From the NCBI GenBank assembly GCA_026413225.1, contig CM048553.1, positions 43,936,001 through 44,000,000 on the forward strand: a stretch of DNA of 64,000 nt, read 5' to 3'. The translations under genes and the position numbers were made by a program. The notes below the pieces were generated by a model, which saw nothing but the letters and a program-made list of their open reading frames with translations, was not told where the DNA came from and ran no database searches. The first letter of the stretch is position 1, and the number at the start of each line of letters is the position of its first letter. This DNA is from Otis tarda (lineage: Eukaryota; Chordata; Aves; Otidiformes; Otididae). Below are positions 27,478-41,695 of the stretch, piece by piece.

Positions 27478-27482
27478 CATAG
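27478..27482 (+). repeat. Target site duplication, right (catag)
   Basis: This exact copy of 26775-26779 lies immediately after the LTR end and confirms the LTR boundaries. Confidence 0.85.
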
Positions 27483-28099
27483 GCAGAAGCAAGCAAAATT
27501 TTTCAACAAAATGCAATGTAAGCCAGTTTGACCATAGCAAGCATTGTAAGCAAGTTTTTATATAGCATGAAGGCCATGCAATTCTTTTAATATACCTATA
27601 ATCCAGATACTCCCAAATGAGTTGATTTGAATAGATTGTAATCTAGATACCTGTTAAAACTCATTATTGTCTTATGAACAAACGTTTTGGAGGACACCAC
27701 ATTTAAAAGATCTATTGCTTGGTGCTAGTTAGCCACCTCTATTACATGATAAGGTAAACTAGGCATGTCTACCATAATGTGATGTACTATGATACTGTCT
27801 GGGAAGGTAAGCATTCTATTGTTGTTCTTACCCACAGAGTTTAAAATTATTGATTTAATTTTTTCATGTATGTACAGTAGCATCTACAGATCTCAAATAG
27901 GTTTTGAAGTCAAAATGTCTCTCTGTTTTGAAAGTAATAGGTCAAATAGGCTCTGGATAAACATTTGTGTCTTAGAATTGTCTGTTATTAACCATATCAT
28001 GTTAATTTACACCTATGAAGGCTAGTTTGCTCAAGATTGTTGTAAACAACAGCTGTCAAAATGCCCATGAGACAAGGAATCTATTTTGGTGTTATAGAT
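27483..28099. other. AT-rich unique sequence between LTR and CR1
   Basis: No gene or repeat family was recognised in this 617-base stretch. Confidence 0.6.
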
Positions 28100-29452
28100 C
28101 ATAGAATCATAGAATGGTTAGAGTTGGAAGGGACCTTCAAAGGTCATCTAGTCCAACCCCCCTGCAAGAAGCAGGGACATCCCTGACTAGATCAGGTTGC
28201 TCAGAGCCTCATCCAGCCTGGCCTTGAACATTTCCAGGGATGGGGCATCCACCACCTCTCTGGGCAACCTGTTCCAGTGCTCTACAACTCTCATTGTAAA
28301 AAATTTTTTTCTAATATCTAATCTAAACCTACCTCCTTCTAATTTAAACCCATTACCCCTTGTCCTATCACAACAGGCCCTACTGAATAGCTTCTCCCCA
28401 TCTTTCCTGTAGGCCCCCTTGAGGTATTGGAAGACCGCTATCAGGTCTCCCCGGAGCCTCCTCTTCTCCAGGCTGAACAGCTCCAACTCTCTCAGCCTGT
28501 CCTCATAGGAGAGGTGCTCCAGCCCTCTGATCATCTTGGTGGCCCTCCTCTGGACCCTTTCCAACTGGTCCATGTCCTTCTTGTGTTGGGGACTCCAGAA
28601 CTGGACGCAGTACTCCAGGTGGGGTCTCACCAGGGCAGAGTAGAGGGGCAGAATCACCTCCCTCGACCTGCTGGCCACGCTCCTCTTGATGCAGCCCAGG
28701 ATGCGGTTGGCCTTCTGGGCCGCAAGGGCGCATTGCCCGCTCATGTTGAGCCTCTCGTCTACCAGCACTCCCAAGTCTTTCTCCTCAGGGCTGCTCTCCA
28801 TCCATTCTCCGCCCAGCCTGTATTTGTGCCTGGGATTGCCACGACCCAGGTGCAGGACCTTGCACTTGGCCTGGTTGAACTTCATGAGGTTGGCACGGGC
28901 CCACCTCTCCAGCCTGTCCAGGTCCCTCTGGATGGCATCCCTCCCTTCCAGTGAGTCGACGGCACCACACAGCTTGGTGTCATCGGCAAACTTGCTGAGG
29001 GTGCACTCTATCCCACTGTCCATATCGCCGACAAAGATGTTGAACAGGGCCGGGCCCAACACGGACCCCTGAGGGATGCCACTGGTGACCGGTCTCCACT
29101 TGGACATTGAGCCGTTGACCACCACTCTCTGAGTGCGGCCATCCAGCCAACTCCTTATCCACCGAGTGGTCCATCCATCGAACTCATGCCTCTCTAGTTT
29201 AGAGAGAAGGATGTCATGCGGGACAGTGTCAAATGCCTTGCACAAGTCCAGGTAGACGATATCCGTTGCCCGTCCCTTGTCCACCGATGCTGTTACCCCG
29301 TCATAAAAGGCCACCAAATTGGTCAGGCACGATCTGCCCTTGGTGAAGCCATGTTGGCTGTCACCAACCACCTCCTTGCTCTCCGTGTGCCTTAGCATGG
29401 TTTCCAGGAGAATCTGCTCCATGACCTTGCCAGGCACGGAGGTGAGGCTGAC
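28100..29452 (-). mobile_element. CR1 LINE, young 5'-truncated copy (copy 3)
   Basis: This second minus-strand CR1 is nearly identical to copy 1 but about 100 bases shorter at the 5' end. It starts on the plus strand with two catagaat tail units. Homology to copy 1 ends at about 29452, just after gaggtgaggctgac. It is 5'-truncated within ORF2 like the others. The different truncation point shows it is a separate insertion and not a segmental duplication of copy 1. No clear target duplication was seen, as is usual for CR1. Confidence 0.96.
28187..29437 (-). CDS. CR1 ORF2 fragment, reverse transcriptase (partial)
   Basis: This 416-residue open frame has the same limits as the copy 1 fragment. 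It keeps [10 protein letters not shown] (about residues 62-71), [10 protein letters not shown] (about 120) and FADD (about 150-153). Seven residues differ from copy 1, including HME to HTE, ERHG to ERHE, RELG to RELE and DIRQ to DIRK. The start codon is internal to the domain and not real. The endonuclease domain is missing, so the fragment is presumed inactive. Confidence 0.9.
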   Translation of the reverse strand: MPGKVMEQILLETMLRHTESKEVVGDSQHGFTKGRSCLTNLVAFYDGVTASVDKGRATDIVYLDLCKAFDTVPHDILLSKLERHEFDGWTTRWIRSWLDGRTQRVVVNGSMSKWRPVTSGIPQGSVLGPALFNIFVGDMDSGIECTLSKFADDTKLCGAVDSLEGRDAIQRDLDRLERWARANLMKFNQAKCKVLHLGRGNPRHKYRLGGEWMESSPEEKDLGVLVDERLNMSGQCALAAQKANRILGCIKRSVASRSREVILPLYSALVRPHLEYCVQFWSPQHKKDMDQLERVQRRATKMIRGLEHLSYEDRLRELELFSLEKRRLRGDLIAVFQYLKGAYRKDGEKLFSRACCDRTRGNGFKLEGGRFRLDIRKKFFTMRVVEHWNRLPREVVDAPSLEMFKARLDEALSNLI

Positions 29453-32400
29453 TGATGGAAAACAGCAACTGAGACTGCATATGTATTTTTACTTAGTTGG
29501 ATCTCTTTGCAGTAGAGAAAATAGCTTTTCTAAAGTCAATGGAACTATTATATGGTTTAGTAGGAATGGCCAGATCTTCTTCCTGCTAGCCCTATAACCT
29601 CTTAGCTGTACATTCCTACAAAAGACTAACTTTTATACTACCTTACCAATTTTTCTTATTAAAGGTTTTTTATAAAGTTCACTTAGCTACAAGGTAACTA
29701 TGCTGAAAATCCTTTTTTATTTTTTTTTCTCTAGGCTTTGAGATCTGCTTTTGAATAATCTAAACACTTAAAGTAAGCTTTGTGTATCATGTATACTGTA
29801 TGCCTACTCAAATGATATTAAGATAAACTTCTCCACAAAACCAACCAAACTTCCCCAGCTTACTGATAGGATAAATTGCAAACTTTCTTTTTTTTTTTTC
29901 TTCTCCTAGACTTTTTTTTAAAACAGGCACACATAAATGAACTAATCAAATTTTTAATCTCATCTGACTCCCACTTCACTTAGAAAATGCAAGATACTTG
30001 ATATGCCTCACTTGTTGCATAGTAACCAATCCACTTTGAGAAACGCAACTATGCAAGCTGAGAATTAAGACTCATTATGCCTTTGCTGAGGGCTCATTAG
30101 GATTGCATGCTGAGGGTGCCATCTTAATTAGGGATGAACCTGGCCACCTGAAAGTAATTCACACTGGCAGCCAACTGTAGTATTTTCCAATTTCTGATCT
30201 GTCTGGCTTCCATCTGCCAGCTTTATCTTAGCACTGACTCTTTCTGTTGACATCAACAATGATGTTCCATAATATCATGAATTGCATCCTGTCTCCTGGG
30301 TGCAATCAAATTTGACAGTTTCCTTCACAGTATGGCTCTGATGAGAGGGCTGCTAGCTATGGGAGAGTCATGATGCAGATGATGAAATGCAAGACATCAA
30401 GTACATGACAAGACATGCCGTAAATGACTTTGAAATATAAAAATCCAGAACAAAATCTCCTTCTAGAAAAATTTTAAGTGAACAAAGTATGCCCTTACAC
30501 TTTCTGCCATCATTGCAAGAACACTGAACTGGCATGAATGGCACACAATGTTATATTTCAGTATGCTTCCCTAGGATCTTTTGGCACCTATTTCAATGAT
30601 ATCTCAAAGAATGTGTGTTGTTGTAACCCACCAACCAAGCAACTGAAGGTTTAACTGGAGCTTTATTTATATGCTTGTCATATACCTGTGCAGTCTCAGG
30701 ACAAAACAAGGTGAATGAGTGCAGATGCTATGTAAATTATGTTTTGATGCCAGGGCAGTGATGTAGGGAAGTCTACACAAGAAAACTCCTGCAGAGGTTC
30801 AGGAGTATGACTCAAAGTGACAGATTCTGAATGAGATGCAAAAAGTCAAAAGGGATGGAAATTCCCTCCTTTATTTCAAATAGACCATGGGACAATAGGC
30901 ATACTGCTAGTCTATCAAATATAGAAAAAAAAACCTAAAATTTCATTTAAATCACAGCAAAATGCTTGTGATTATCACTATACTGCAGACAGAGGCATCC
31001 TCCTCACCAGCCAGGCTATTAGGAAGTGAAAATCACAACATCTTGAACTCCATTGAGATTTGTTTAGTTTTAGCTCTGACACAATCAATTACTGCTTTCA
31101 CGTAGCCACATTTCTTGAGAGTTAGAGATTAAAAATTGAGACAGCTTTTGCCATATTATGTGAGGTTAATGGAATGGTTTCACTGGAAGATCTTTTTTTT
31201 TTTCTGCAGTGGCTTCTGAAACTTCTATTAATAGGGGAATTTAGTATGCCGTACTTGGCATGTTGATTGTTACTATTGAGTAATAATACTTGGTCAAGTA
31301 TTTAATGTCTTACCTTTCACTCAGGCATTTCCAGCATGGTTTCATTACTTTCTACATATGGAGTGGAGCACAACATTGGTTTACAACATGAAAGTTGCTT
31401 GGAGAAAATATCTCCTCCAACTGAAAGAAAAAAAAGAGATATTAAGTGGAAGAATGGCTATAGATAAAATTTGCTTGGACTTCCGTGTTCAGATCCACAG
31501 AGAGGTTTTACAGCATTTCCACATGCTCAGTGTTTTTTGAGAATTGAAGCCTAGACTTGAACCAAAAAAAAAAAAAATTGATGATCTTTAACTGTCACTG
31601 GGTATTTTGACTTTACTAACATTCTGAGGTTGGAGCCAGAAGGTGTAGAAACATAAAATATTTATCACATCTTTGTGCATTCATTGTGCCTCTCCAGCTA
31701 ATGCTCAAGCACTCAATGCTTAGCTCATTTTGCACTATGTTTATGGGGATGACTTGTGGAAAGTAGAAGCACACTCCATTGAATGGCCACTGTAGTGACA
31801 AAGAGGTCTTGCAGGTTCTGTACTCCTAGGAGTTCCCAGATGACATTCACGTCTCCATAGCAATCAACAGCCACTGCACCACAGACCTGGACAGGTATCT
31901 TTAGAGCCCCACCTGTTCTTCTCTATTGGTTCCCCACCATACTTTACTCTGGGTTGAGATAAAACACAAGTATTTCTCACTCCAGCTGCTAGACTTGCAA
32001 ACTGTTTCACACAAACTTATCACACTTACATAATTCTGACTTTCAAAGGTAAAATATCTGTGTGACTACTTATAGAAAGTGACACAAAGCCGTTTTCCTC
32101 AATTTTCTCATGTCTAGTAGTTGGTGTGCTGTAGAGAAGACAAATAATTTAGGGGCATCGTATTCCCTAGCACATGTATTTCATATTGGTAAAAGACAAA
32201 CTCCAAGGCTAAGCAATTCAAGGTAGAGTACTGTGGTTTAAGGTTGACTGCACCTGTAGTCAGTGTTGGGTTTTTTTGAGTTTGGTCTGAATTTGGATAT
32301 AGTTGAATTCTAGCGCTTGCTTTGTGTATATTAATAGATTAAAGGAGTTTTTAATTGCTGATTTACTTAAAACAAGAGCAGCTATGTCATTTGTTAGTCT

Positions 32401-35400
32401 AAGGTATTTACTTTGAATAGATATGTTTTTCAGTGTGTCTATGAGAAGTGCTCACTTGACCATCATCCTCTCTGACCCATTCTTGTCTATTTTGATTAGT
32501 TAACTTATATGCAATAGTCTGTGCTGCTATTTTTTTTTTCTTCACCGCCCTGCACCAGTTACACCTCATCTCTCTTTGAGTGGGATAAACAACAGAACAG
32601 TGCAGACAAATGTTTATATAGAGAGATTGAAGTTGGCTGGGATTCCTGACTCTTACGAAGAAAAATTCTTGCACATCATGTACTAGTGGAACAGAGCACA
32701 CAAATACCGTATTTCATTGAAAAAGAGCCAGTTATGAACAGGCATGAACAGTAATAATATAAAAGATCACCTCACTTAAGCTTTGAAATGAATACCATCT
32801 GCAAAACTGCTCAAAAGCTGGAACAGAACACCACAAGTGACAAATTTCAAAATAATATTCAATATTTGAACATGACTGTTTATGGTAAAAAGAATTAGAA
32901 AATGGCAGAGAAGTTTTTTAACACTTACCAAAGAGTTGGAAAATGTAAAGGACTGAAAGAGTTCCCATCTATTCCTAGCAAACTGCAGCATTCCAGGATT
33001 AACATAAATAGATATTAAGATGCAAGTGATGAGGCAATTGCAGTTTACTCTTGGAAAAAACATCGACAGTACTATAAAGTGTAGAACTTAACAAGAATCC
33101 TATCAGGCAAACCTGAAAAGCATTCTCCATAGTGGGTCATTGCTTCTCCTTGCCCAGGATAAAATCAGCCAGCAAGTAATTACAAGGTTAATCCTGATAT
33201 ACAGATTTTGTTGTTATTTGTTGCCCAGTATGAGCCTTTAGAACCAGTTTTAAACAGCACAGGTTGACAAGTCAAGCTCGTCTAAGGTAATGAACCAAAT
33301 TAATTTGACCTGTTGGTTATCTGATGACTATTGGTGTTGCCATAACATGAGCTGTTACATCCCTTTTTACATGTACTTGAAATTTCTTGGGAAGTGAAAG
33401 CTGAAGATGATGTATATTGGAAAAGCAAGAGACCGTCATGCTAAGAGTAAATGGCTATCTAGACAATGATTTACTGCTGATAGATGCGTTGCTACGGTGC
33501 TGGCAGTTTTAGCACTAGATCTTCAGTACTACTGATCATGAGACTATGTTCTGCTCGTACATGAGTGTCCTGCTGCTGCTAATGATATGTTCATTTTGCT
33601 TTAATTCTTACATCTACTGGGAGAGATATAATTTTTATAGTGCAAGAGATGACACAAGATTTTTGTTTTGAATCATGTTGACGTGTAAGTATAATCTTGT
33701 GTAGCAAAGAGTTTTAATCTCTATTGGGATTTGGAGGGATTCTGGGAATTAAAATGTTCTTCTGCAAAACAGTTGCTGGGACTTGAGCTTTATCTTGTTC
33801 TTTTTGGTACTTTGAGTTCTAGCATTGTGCTTGAGCCACTGACAGTATGTCAGGAAGAACTATTGCAGCAATTTAGCCTGCTTAATATAAAAAGCTTATG
33901 GAACTTGCTAATGTTAAATATATTCAATTCCATAAGCTGCCACTGAAGTAATTGTCTCTGATACAGTTGGATCCAGATCAAAACGTGGGGTTGACCATCA
34001 TATCCTTCCTTGATCATGTTTACATCTGTCTTCTGTTCTTGATGGCCTGTCCGTGGAAATGTGTAGGAGTCCAGGGACTGCAATCAATAGATGGTGAACG
34101 ATGAGGAAGTGGGCAATGAAGCAACTGCTGTTTTGTGAAAGCTTCACTGGGATGAATCTCCCAGTCAGGCATGGCTGTGAGAGCTGGCTACTGTAGCAGA
34201 CTCTAGCTGGGTCAATGTCAGCCACCACGGATTAAAGCAGCCTGAAGACTGTCATTTATCTTTACCAGGAAGAGAAGTTCTGGGGGAACAATCAAGTACA
34301 AAAAGTGAGCAGAGCTTTAAGGAAACAAGACTGACATTCTCCCTTACATTAAGTCTTCCTTGGAAGAGCTCTCTCAAACTTCAGGTTGTCTTCAATACAG
34401 TTTAGAGTGGGCATCCTAAAATGTCAACACTGGTATAGCAGACAGTAGCCAGAACAAGCAGTGCCCCAGCTGGCTGGTGGTTTTACTCCTGTTTAGAATG
34501 ACATCTTCTTTTTTAGCATTCCTTTAATGAAATGCTCAACTTGAAAAGAATATAGGTAACAACTAGAGCTCTCACTTGCACAGACCTTCAGGGTGCCGTT
34601 CTTCTCTAGTAAAAGATTACTTTTTGTCTTTCATTAAAGCACTTAATTCTGGGTAAGGTTAGTCAAAATTTATCCTTTGTCTCACCAAGATCATTTGAAC
34701 TTGACTGCTGAAAAGCTTTTCAAGAGTCATGCACTGATGTCTGTTTAGGGTCAATTTTGGAAATCTCCAACAGCCTGCCAAGACTTTTTATTATAATAAC
34801 CCGTGGGAAGTAGGGAAGGCAATGCTTGCATAATAAGTGAGAAAATAACAATAGCTAGAATGATAGAACAATAAATGAGAGGAACAAAATGGATAACCTT
34901 AGAGAGCAATGTGGAATTTCTTTCTGTTTCTTTAAATTTTCTTTTTATGAGGCTCCACAGAGGTGTACACAATGCAATGGTTTTGCTAGGCAGTATAGAA
35001 ACCTTGTAAAGGCAGGATTAAACATTTGCTGTTGTTTCCATTTGGAAAAATTCAAGCCATAATTATTCAGTATTACAAAACCAGAAACCAAGTGTATTTG
35101 ATAGTGTCTGTTTTAGGCTCTGAACTAGAAAATAGTTTCTCATTGACTTGGTACTTGTTTAATGCTCTTCAAACTATACCCTGTTTTTCCTACTAAAACC
35201 AACAATGTATATCAACATCTTGAAAATGCTGCCCTTGTGACAGCTGCAGAAAAGACAGCAGGATAACACCAAAATAGGTTCACTATTAGCAGCTGTTTTC
35301 TACAGAGAAAGCAACAGGCAACGCAATAGAGATTTGTAAAATACTCTCCTTGACATTCAGCTTTTAGATCTGAGAATGAGACCTATGTAAAGACTCAAAG

Positions 35401-38400
35401 GGGTTTTTTGGGGGGAATTTGAACCTGCTTTTAGAAGTCATAAAAACAGACCATTCCCCCTTGCAATTTTGTCTGTGAGTGCCTACACACAGCTCACATT
35501 GAAGTTGATGAGAACTGCTTAAATTCATGTCTAAAGGCAGACTATGACTTTTATGAACACACTGTGTAAGTAGTTCAAATATATAGGCTTTTTAGTGTAC
35601 AAAATTATGAATTGCTTAATCTTATCTCTATCTGCCCCTAAATATTGGTATAAACATAGGTAATTTCATCAAGCTCTCTTTTTGACACTGTAATTTTAGG
35701 GAGATTCTGAGTATTTCAAAGTGAATTCTCCCTATTCCATATCTGAATTAAGATTTGATCAAGTATAGAATTGTGTTTACTGAATATGAAGTGACGTGGA
35801 GATGCATAATCCCAAAAAGCTAAATCTATAAACCAATGAAATATTGCAGATCATATTTTTCTGGTTTTACAAGCTCAAAGCTTCTTTAGGCTAAAATTGT
35901 AAAAAAATCTTTCGAACAGTAGACACAGTAGTGTGATTGTTTATATGTTTTATAAATGTAGTATGTAGAACTCATCCAAATCATATTGACTTCATTGGAG
36001 TCACAGAGGGCTTTGGAACTGAATTTCAGTTATAGAACCACACCTTAAACTGTTGCAGCCATTTCAAGTGTTTGTTGGTTTTAATTTTTTGTTAGTAGTT
36101 CTGAAAATGCCAAGACTTGAAAACAGCTTCAGTTTTTCTCTCCTCTTCCTTTCTTTTTAAAAAATAGCCTAGTTAATTTATTTTTTCTTCCATAATATCA
36201 AAAAAGTGGGAGGGTTAAGCAAGAGGTGATTATTTGTAGTTTTGTGAGTATAGGGGAAGAAGAGTTTGGCAACTCTCTTTCAGACCTCCCTGTCAGAGTA
36301 CATATTGTAAAAGCAGTCTGAAATGTATCCAACGAAGACAAACACAGGAACTGAAATTTTAACTCTTATTGGCAGTGACATTAGTAGACTCAACACAGAC
36401 TCTAGGGTTTGGATATATTTTTCTTTTTTTTAACTACAGGGATAAAGTGACTAATACAGCTTCAATTCCTTCACACTCTGTGATATTTTGCTTTAATGGT
36501 GGAATATTTTGCTTTCACCTCGTAATTGAAAGACTTCTCTGATGTGAACTGAAAATTGTACTTACTTCAAAAGAGTACAGTAAGTCCATAGCACTGCACA
36601 CACGTGTATCTATGTATGTATTCCAGAGTGCACTCTCTACTTTCAGTTATTAGGGATTTGAGAAACCTATACGTGTTTATACCACCTTTGGGAGGATGCT
36701 TAAATAAAATAATTATTTTTTTTTTCTTCACAATTACTGTCTCAAGATCTCTTAAAACTGTTTACTTTGGTTGACCTTCCAGATGGAATTGCCCATTTAT
36801 TCTGTGCAGTCAATTTGTAAACAAGCAGGGAAAAATCAAGCAATAAAATCTGTGAAAGCTGTAATTATGCCACATACACCTGTGTTTCTGTGGCTTTCTA
36901 TTGAATTCTGTCACAGAGATTGTATGGCTGAGAAGTCAAATCTGGCCTTTTAATTTCTTCCCAAACCTGCTGATCCCAAGTTTGGCATATTTTCTTTCTG
37001 GGCAGTGGGAAGTAGCAACAAAGGCCAGGAGAAGGAAGGGACTGGGACACACTAGTGAGTGGGCAGCAGGAGATGGCTGAACAGCTGTAGTGGGTGGAAT
37101 GGTGGCAGCAGTTAATGGAAGCAGAAAAAAAAGAAAAGGCCAGGCTGCCAGGAAGGTTTCAGTATGACAGAAGGGATTTGCATAGACCAGTGGTTCCTGT
37201 CTTTTCTGTGGCTGAGATGTACTTGAGAAATTTGGCACTGTGTTTCGCTTTGCTGAGCTCAGCTCCTCCTCTCTCCTCCACTTGGAAATTCCTGCTGTCC
37301 TTGTGTCCCCAGCCCACCCTGTGGCTGCCATTGTGGTCTTTAAAAAGGCCAGGAGGCACTGGACATGGCTCCACATAGAGATGGTGTAGTTCTGGCAAAC
37401 TTTATTCCCTCGAGCTCTGTTACTAATCAATTCTGTGTTGTTGCCTCAGCAAGGAGAACCACATATCTCATAGGGAGCTGCTAGGAGAGGCCATTCTTTG
37501 TGGCTTTATCTTTCCTATTAGTAAATTCCTCTGTACTGGATGAAGATGGTGCTGGCTTCCCTTACGCATGACATGCCCTACTCAGAAGACAAGTTGTCTC
37601 TTTTCACATCTCAGATGCCATACTTAGTCATGGAGAATGCACTGCTACAAACTCTAGATGTCATTACCTGCTTGTGATAAGACAGAATATATCACAGCAG
37701 CCAATGTCAGAAAATTGAAATTGAGCAACACATACGCAAACCATGGGGACAGCAATGGCAAGCAGAGAGATAATTTTATCATTGCTGCTTCTAATGGCAG
37801 AGACATTGGCAACAAAATTCACTGGGCTCAGCCTGCCTCTCCTTCTCCACAGCTGTAGTTTTCTATAGTTTCCTCATATCAGCTTTTTGTTTCTCTCTCA
37901 AGAAATGTAAATAGCTTGTGTGTGAATTGAAACCCTAGTTCACACTGTAATGGCAGTTCCCTCAATTTACAAGCACTCTCTCTGAGGACTTCTCACTAGA
38001 TTAAGCTAGAGGGTCTGCAGCTTCTTAGAACTTGATTTGATTTATTCTTATATGTGACATATTCCCTCCTCTACAGTCCACAAGTACCTCTTGTCCCTTG
38101 TTGTCTTCATTCTTAGTCCTGCACTAATATTTCATACAGGCTATGTGTGGTGTATCATCACTGTTCACTCACAGTTTGTTCCTTCAACATCCGGCAGTGT
38201 ATAGCCTGGAGTTGCACATATTCTTAAGAATTGTATCTGCCTACCATAGCTGCAGCTGAAACTCAGTTAATAATAAAGCTGTACTGATTTTCTTTTGTCT
38301 CTTAGAAATATTATCATTCATCTTTCTCTTTTGATCTGACTTAAAGGAGAACACTATTTCTTGGGCAATGTCATACTTCCTGGTGTCTGGATTTTCATCC

Positions 38401-40347
38401 AGATGGCAGTTCTCACTTGTAGTACACAATCTAGTCTCTGTCAATCAGTCCCAGCTATCCAAATTGAACTAGGCAAAATGATGGGCAACTTGTGTTCGTT
38501 GAAATCTGACATTTAACCTTCTTTTATGTCCATTTGAAAAAGCACGAGAACCTACCGTCAGAAGAGCAGGGAGGGAAATAAAAGTTGTTTGGATCAGAGT
38601 TTTGCTCTTTCTCAGTCAAGCATTGAAAACTGTTGTCCAAAGTACGTTGAGAATTAGGGAACAGCAAATTTGTGCAATTGAAAACAGTTATGTAAATTGA
38701 AATGCCAAATTTCCTGTGCCAGATGCAATATGAATTCACTGTAGGGCAAGAACTATCATTAGAGCTCCCTAGGAAAGGAACTAGAATAGCAAAGTAATGA
38801 TTTTAGGGTAATATGCTGATGTTATTTGAAAGCTGGGATTGGGATGCAAACATTTGTGCAGCTCTTTTTTTTACGCGGTCCCTTGTTAATGCATCTGGTA
38901 TTCATTTTAATACCACGAATCCTAATGGATTCATTTAGTACTCATGTGGATGTCATATGCACTTCCTGTAGGTGTTGTGCTCTGTTGAAGTACTGGTTAC
39001 TGGACATTTAAAATAAAGTGTTACCAAATTTCCTTTGATTATGTAGATTTTTTTCATAAACTGTCACAATAAAAATTCTTCCTGGTATGTGTTAGCAGAA
39101 GCAGCTGTGTGTGGAGACCATTGTATCAGCAGTATCTGAATAATGTCATGGCCAGGGGGATTCAAGCCTAATAGATAAAACATTCAGTTATCCTGGCAGT
39201 AAGTGGAACTTGAAAGTGTTTCAGAAAAAGCAATCTTGGTTGCACGTAGGGATAGAGAAAATGGTCAGGCTTTGTCAAGGTGGCAATTTTTTTTTTTTTT
39301 TAAAGGCAATCAGTCAGCATTCATTTTATCCAGAAGAAATTTTTCTGGTTTTTGTGTGGAGCAAGCGATATGAGTGGGGCAGCGGGGCACTGTGGTTTGT
39401 TCAGCTGGATGCTTGCTCGTTCTCTTTTCAGAAATTAGTTTGCCTATCCTACATATTTTGCGAGGTTTGTAATGGCATTTGTTCAAGAATAAGCATTGTC
39501 TTGAAAGCTTTCCAAAAACCTTACTTTATAACAAAATAAATAAGGCTTGCAAAGTTATTACCTTCAGGTTTCTTGGTGGAGTTCTGGGGTTTTTGGTTTG
39601 TGTTTGTTGAGTTTGAGGTTTTTTTTTATAGTATGGCTTAGGAATGTCTGACAAAACTGGATCAGCATGGATGGGAACATTTGGTTATATGGTTTGAATT
39701 ATTACTAGACTTAGAAAAGTACTTGTTTGGTAGAGCTAAAGCTTTTTATATATGGCTTTGTTTCTGTTGATACACAGCACAGTACATTAAAGTCAACCCT
39801 ATTGAAATTCTGATACTCCTTATCATTAATAAACTCCCCAAAAGAATGCTTCATAACCCTGTCCTTGTCCAACATGTCATTACTGTAATATCCAGTCTGA
39901 TAAAAATTCTCACCAAGATCCACCACTAAATGGGAAGAGTAAGGCTTTGGACTGATATTGAGAACACAAATTCAGGATGCTGCACGTAAAGCTGGGTCTT
40001 AAACATTTTAATCTGAATCAGCTTCACCTAATTTTTGAAAGTTACTCTTTGCATATATCTATGGTAGAAGTGTAAGGGAGTTACTTTGTTAACTCTCGTA
40101 GTGCATAAAAGCCTATTGAATGCTCACAGCAAGACAAAGTCCTCTGAAAGGGTCAAGACGAGATAGAAGCCTGTTATTCTTGCTCTTTCAGTCTTCCAAC
40201 AATTGCACTAGATTGTGGAGTAGACAGGGACAGTTTTCAGAAAGGCTACCATGAATTAAAGTTATGCTAGCTTTGTATCCTTAGCCAGGACCAGGGAAAA
40301 ATCATGTATCTCCAATAGCATGAAAAGTCATAGGTGCATCTATGGCT
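29453..40347. other. AT-rich unique sequence, no gene recognised
   Basis: This is about 10.9 kb without a supportable gene. The stretch at about 36990-37400 is GC-richer and contains long open frames on both strands (164 codons on minus at 36936-37430, 94 on plus at 37094-37378). These have no recognisable motif. T runs occur near 29725, 29890, 31190 and 39290. No known repeat was recognised. Confidence 0.6.
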
Positions 40348-40416
40348 TGGGTTTTTTTTTTTTATTGGTTGTTTTTTGGTTTAGTTTGTTTGTTTTTGGT
40401 TTTGGGTTTTTTTTTA
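40348..40416. repeat. T/G-rich low-complexity tract
   Basis: The tract is made of T runs separated by G, GG or TTGG, with tttg-like units. It is probably a decayed simple repeat. It makes the overlapping plus-strand open frame hydrophobic by composition. Confidence 0.8.
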
Positions 40417-41695
40417 GTGGCTTAGTTTACCACGTAGGAGGTGGTATAGCTTTCCAGGCAGGAAAACTCTTAGCAAGCGCCATGCGTGCAGCAGGAGTCT
40501 CTGAGAGCACAGCTGCACTAGTGCATCTAGAGCTACAGAAACCCTTAGGGCAAGATTGTAAGTGCCAGCTATGGAAATGCTCTTGAAAGCAAGGCTTAAA
40601 AGCCCACCTACTGACAGAAGCAACCTGCAGTTTCTCAAGGCACAGTGTGTGTCAGGCAGATCAAATCACCATGAAGAAGACTCATTCCGTTTAAATGCCC
40701 ACAATATTGCTTGTATAAAATAATACTAAACATGAATTCTGCTGTTTTTGTCACTCTAACTGCTAAGAGCTGAACTAAGTTATCATTGATACAGTCACTT
40801 ATTTATCTGTTCAAAAGGGGGAGTTAAGTGGAGTCTTGCAGGACTGAAATGAGTAGTTTGTGTTCTCTCTGGCCATGCCAGTCTTCTGAGCTTATGTTCT
40901 TCCACAAGCCCATACATATGTGGTCCTTCTGAAATTTAGGTCTCACCCTTCCAAGGTCATAAAATTCAGACTGCCTTCTGTTGTATCTTTTTTGCTAAAG
41001 TAAACCATGCTGTGAAAAAACACGTATAATAATGCAGATACAGCAGCTGATGACCAAACAAACCATATAATCCACAGCTAATTGATTCCTGTTGATTTGG
41101 AAATAATGACTTTTCTTAATATGATATGCCTTTCTTACAGGATTCCCCTGCAGGGTAAAGGATAAGTTCCACTCAATTTTCTATCTTTTCCTCTCCTCTC
41201 CAGCTCTAGTCTTTCTGTTAGTCCATGTTAAAACATCAGGAAACAAATCTAATGCAAAGATGTATCTATGGAGACATCTATGCTCTTGCATAACTGTTTT
41301 ATGACTGCGACCCCTACCATCTGCCTCTCCCCAAACAACTCCTTGAATGAAGACTGCAATGTGTATGGTTACATTTTCACATGAAGGAATATGTTATTTC
41401 CCGTGACAGTGTACATTACTGTAGAATTGAGATAATGAGATATTATTGCCTGTTAAAAATCACTTTTTACCTCTAGGCTACTTTTCACCTTCTTGGCCCC
41501 TTGGAAAATAGCTGAGGTTGTAGAGGGGAATTTTGCATAACTTGTGTGGATTATACTGTCAGAAAGGAAACATTGGAATGTACTGTCTTTTTTTCTTTCT
41601 GGTTTTTTTTTTTTTTTTTTTTTCCCTGACTTACAGTTTAGGTTACCTGTTAATGAGCTGTTACCAAAATTACCTTTGACTTAAAATATGTGAAG
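40417..41695. other. AT-rich unique sequence, no gene recognised
   Basis: Nothing was recognised apart from a run of 21 T at 41603-41623. Confidence 0.6.

Noticed and set aside
36936..37430. 164-codon minus-strand open frame in a GC-richer stretch
   Set aside because: No recognisable motif, overlapping open frames on the opposite strand, and no splice or initiation context. Higher GC lowers stop frequency.
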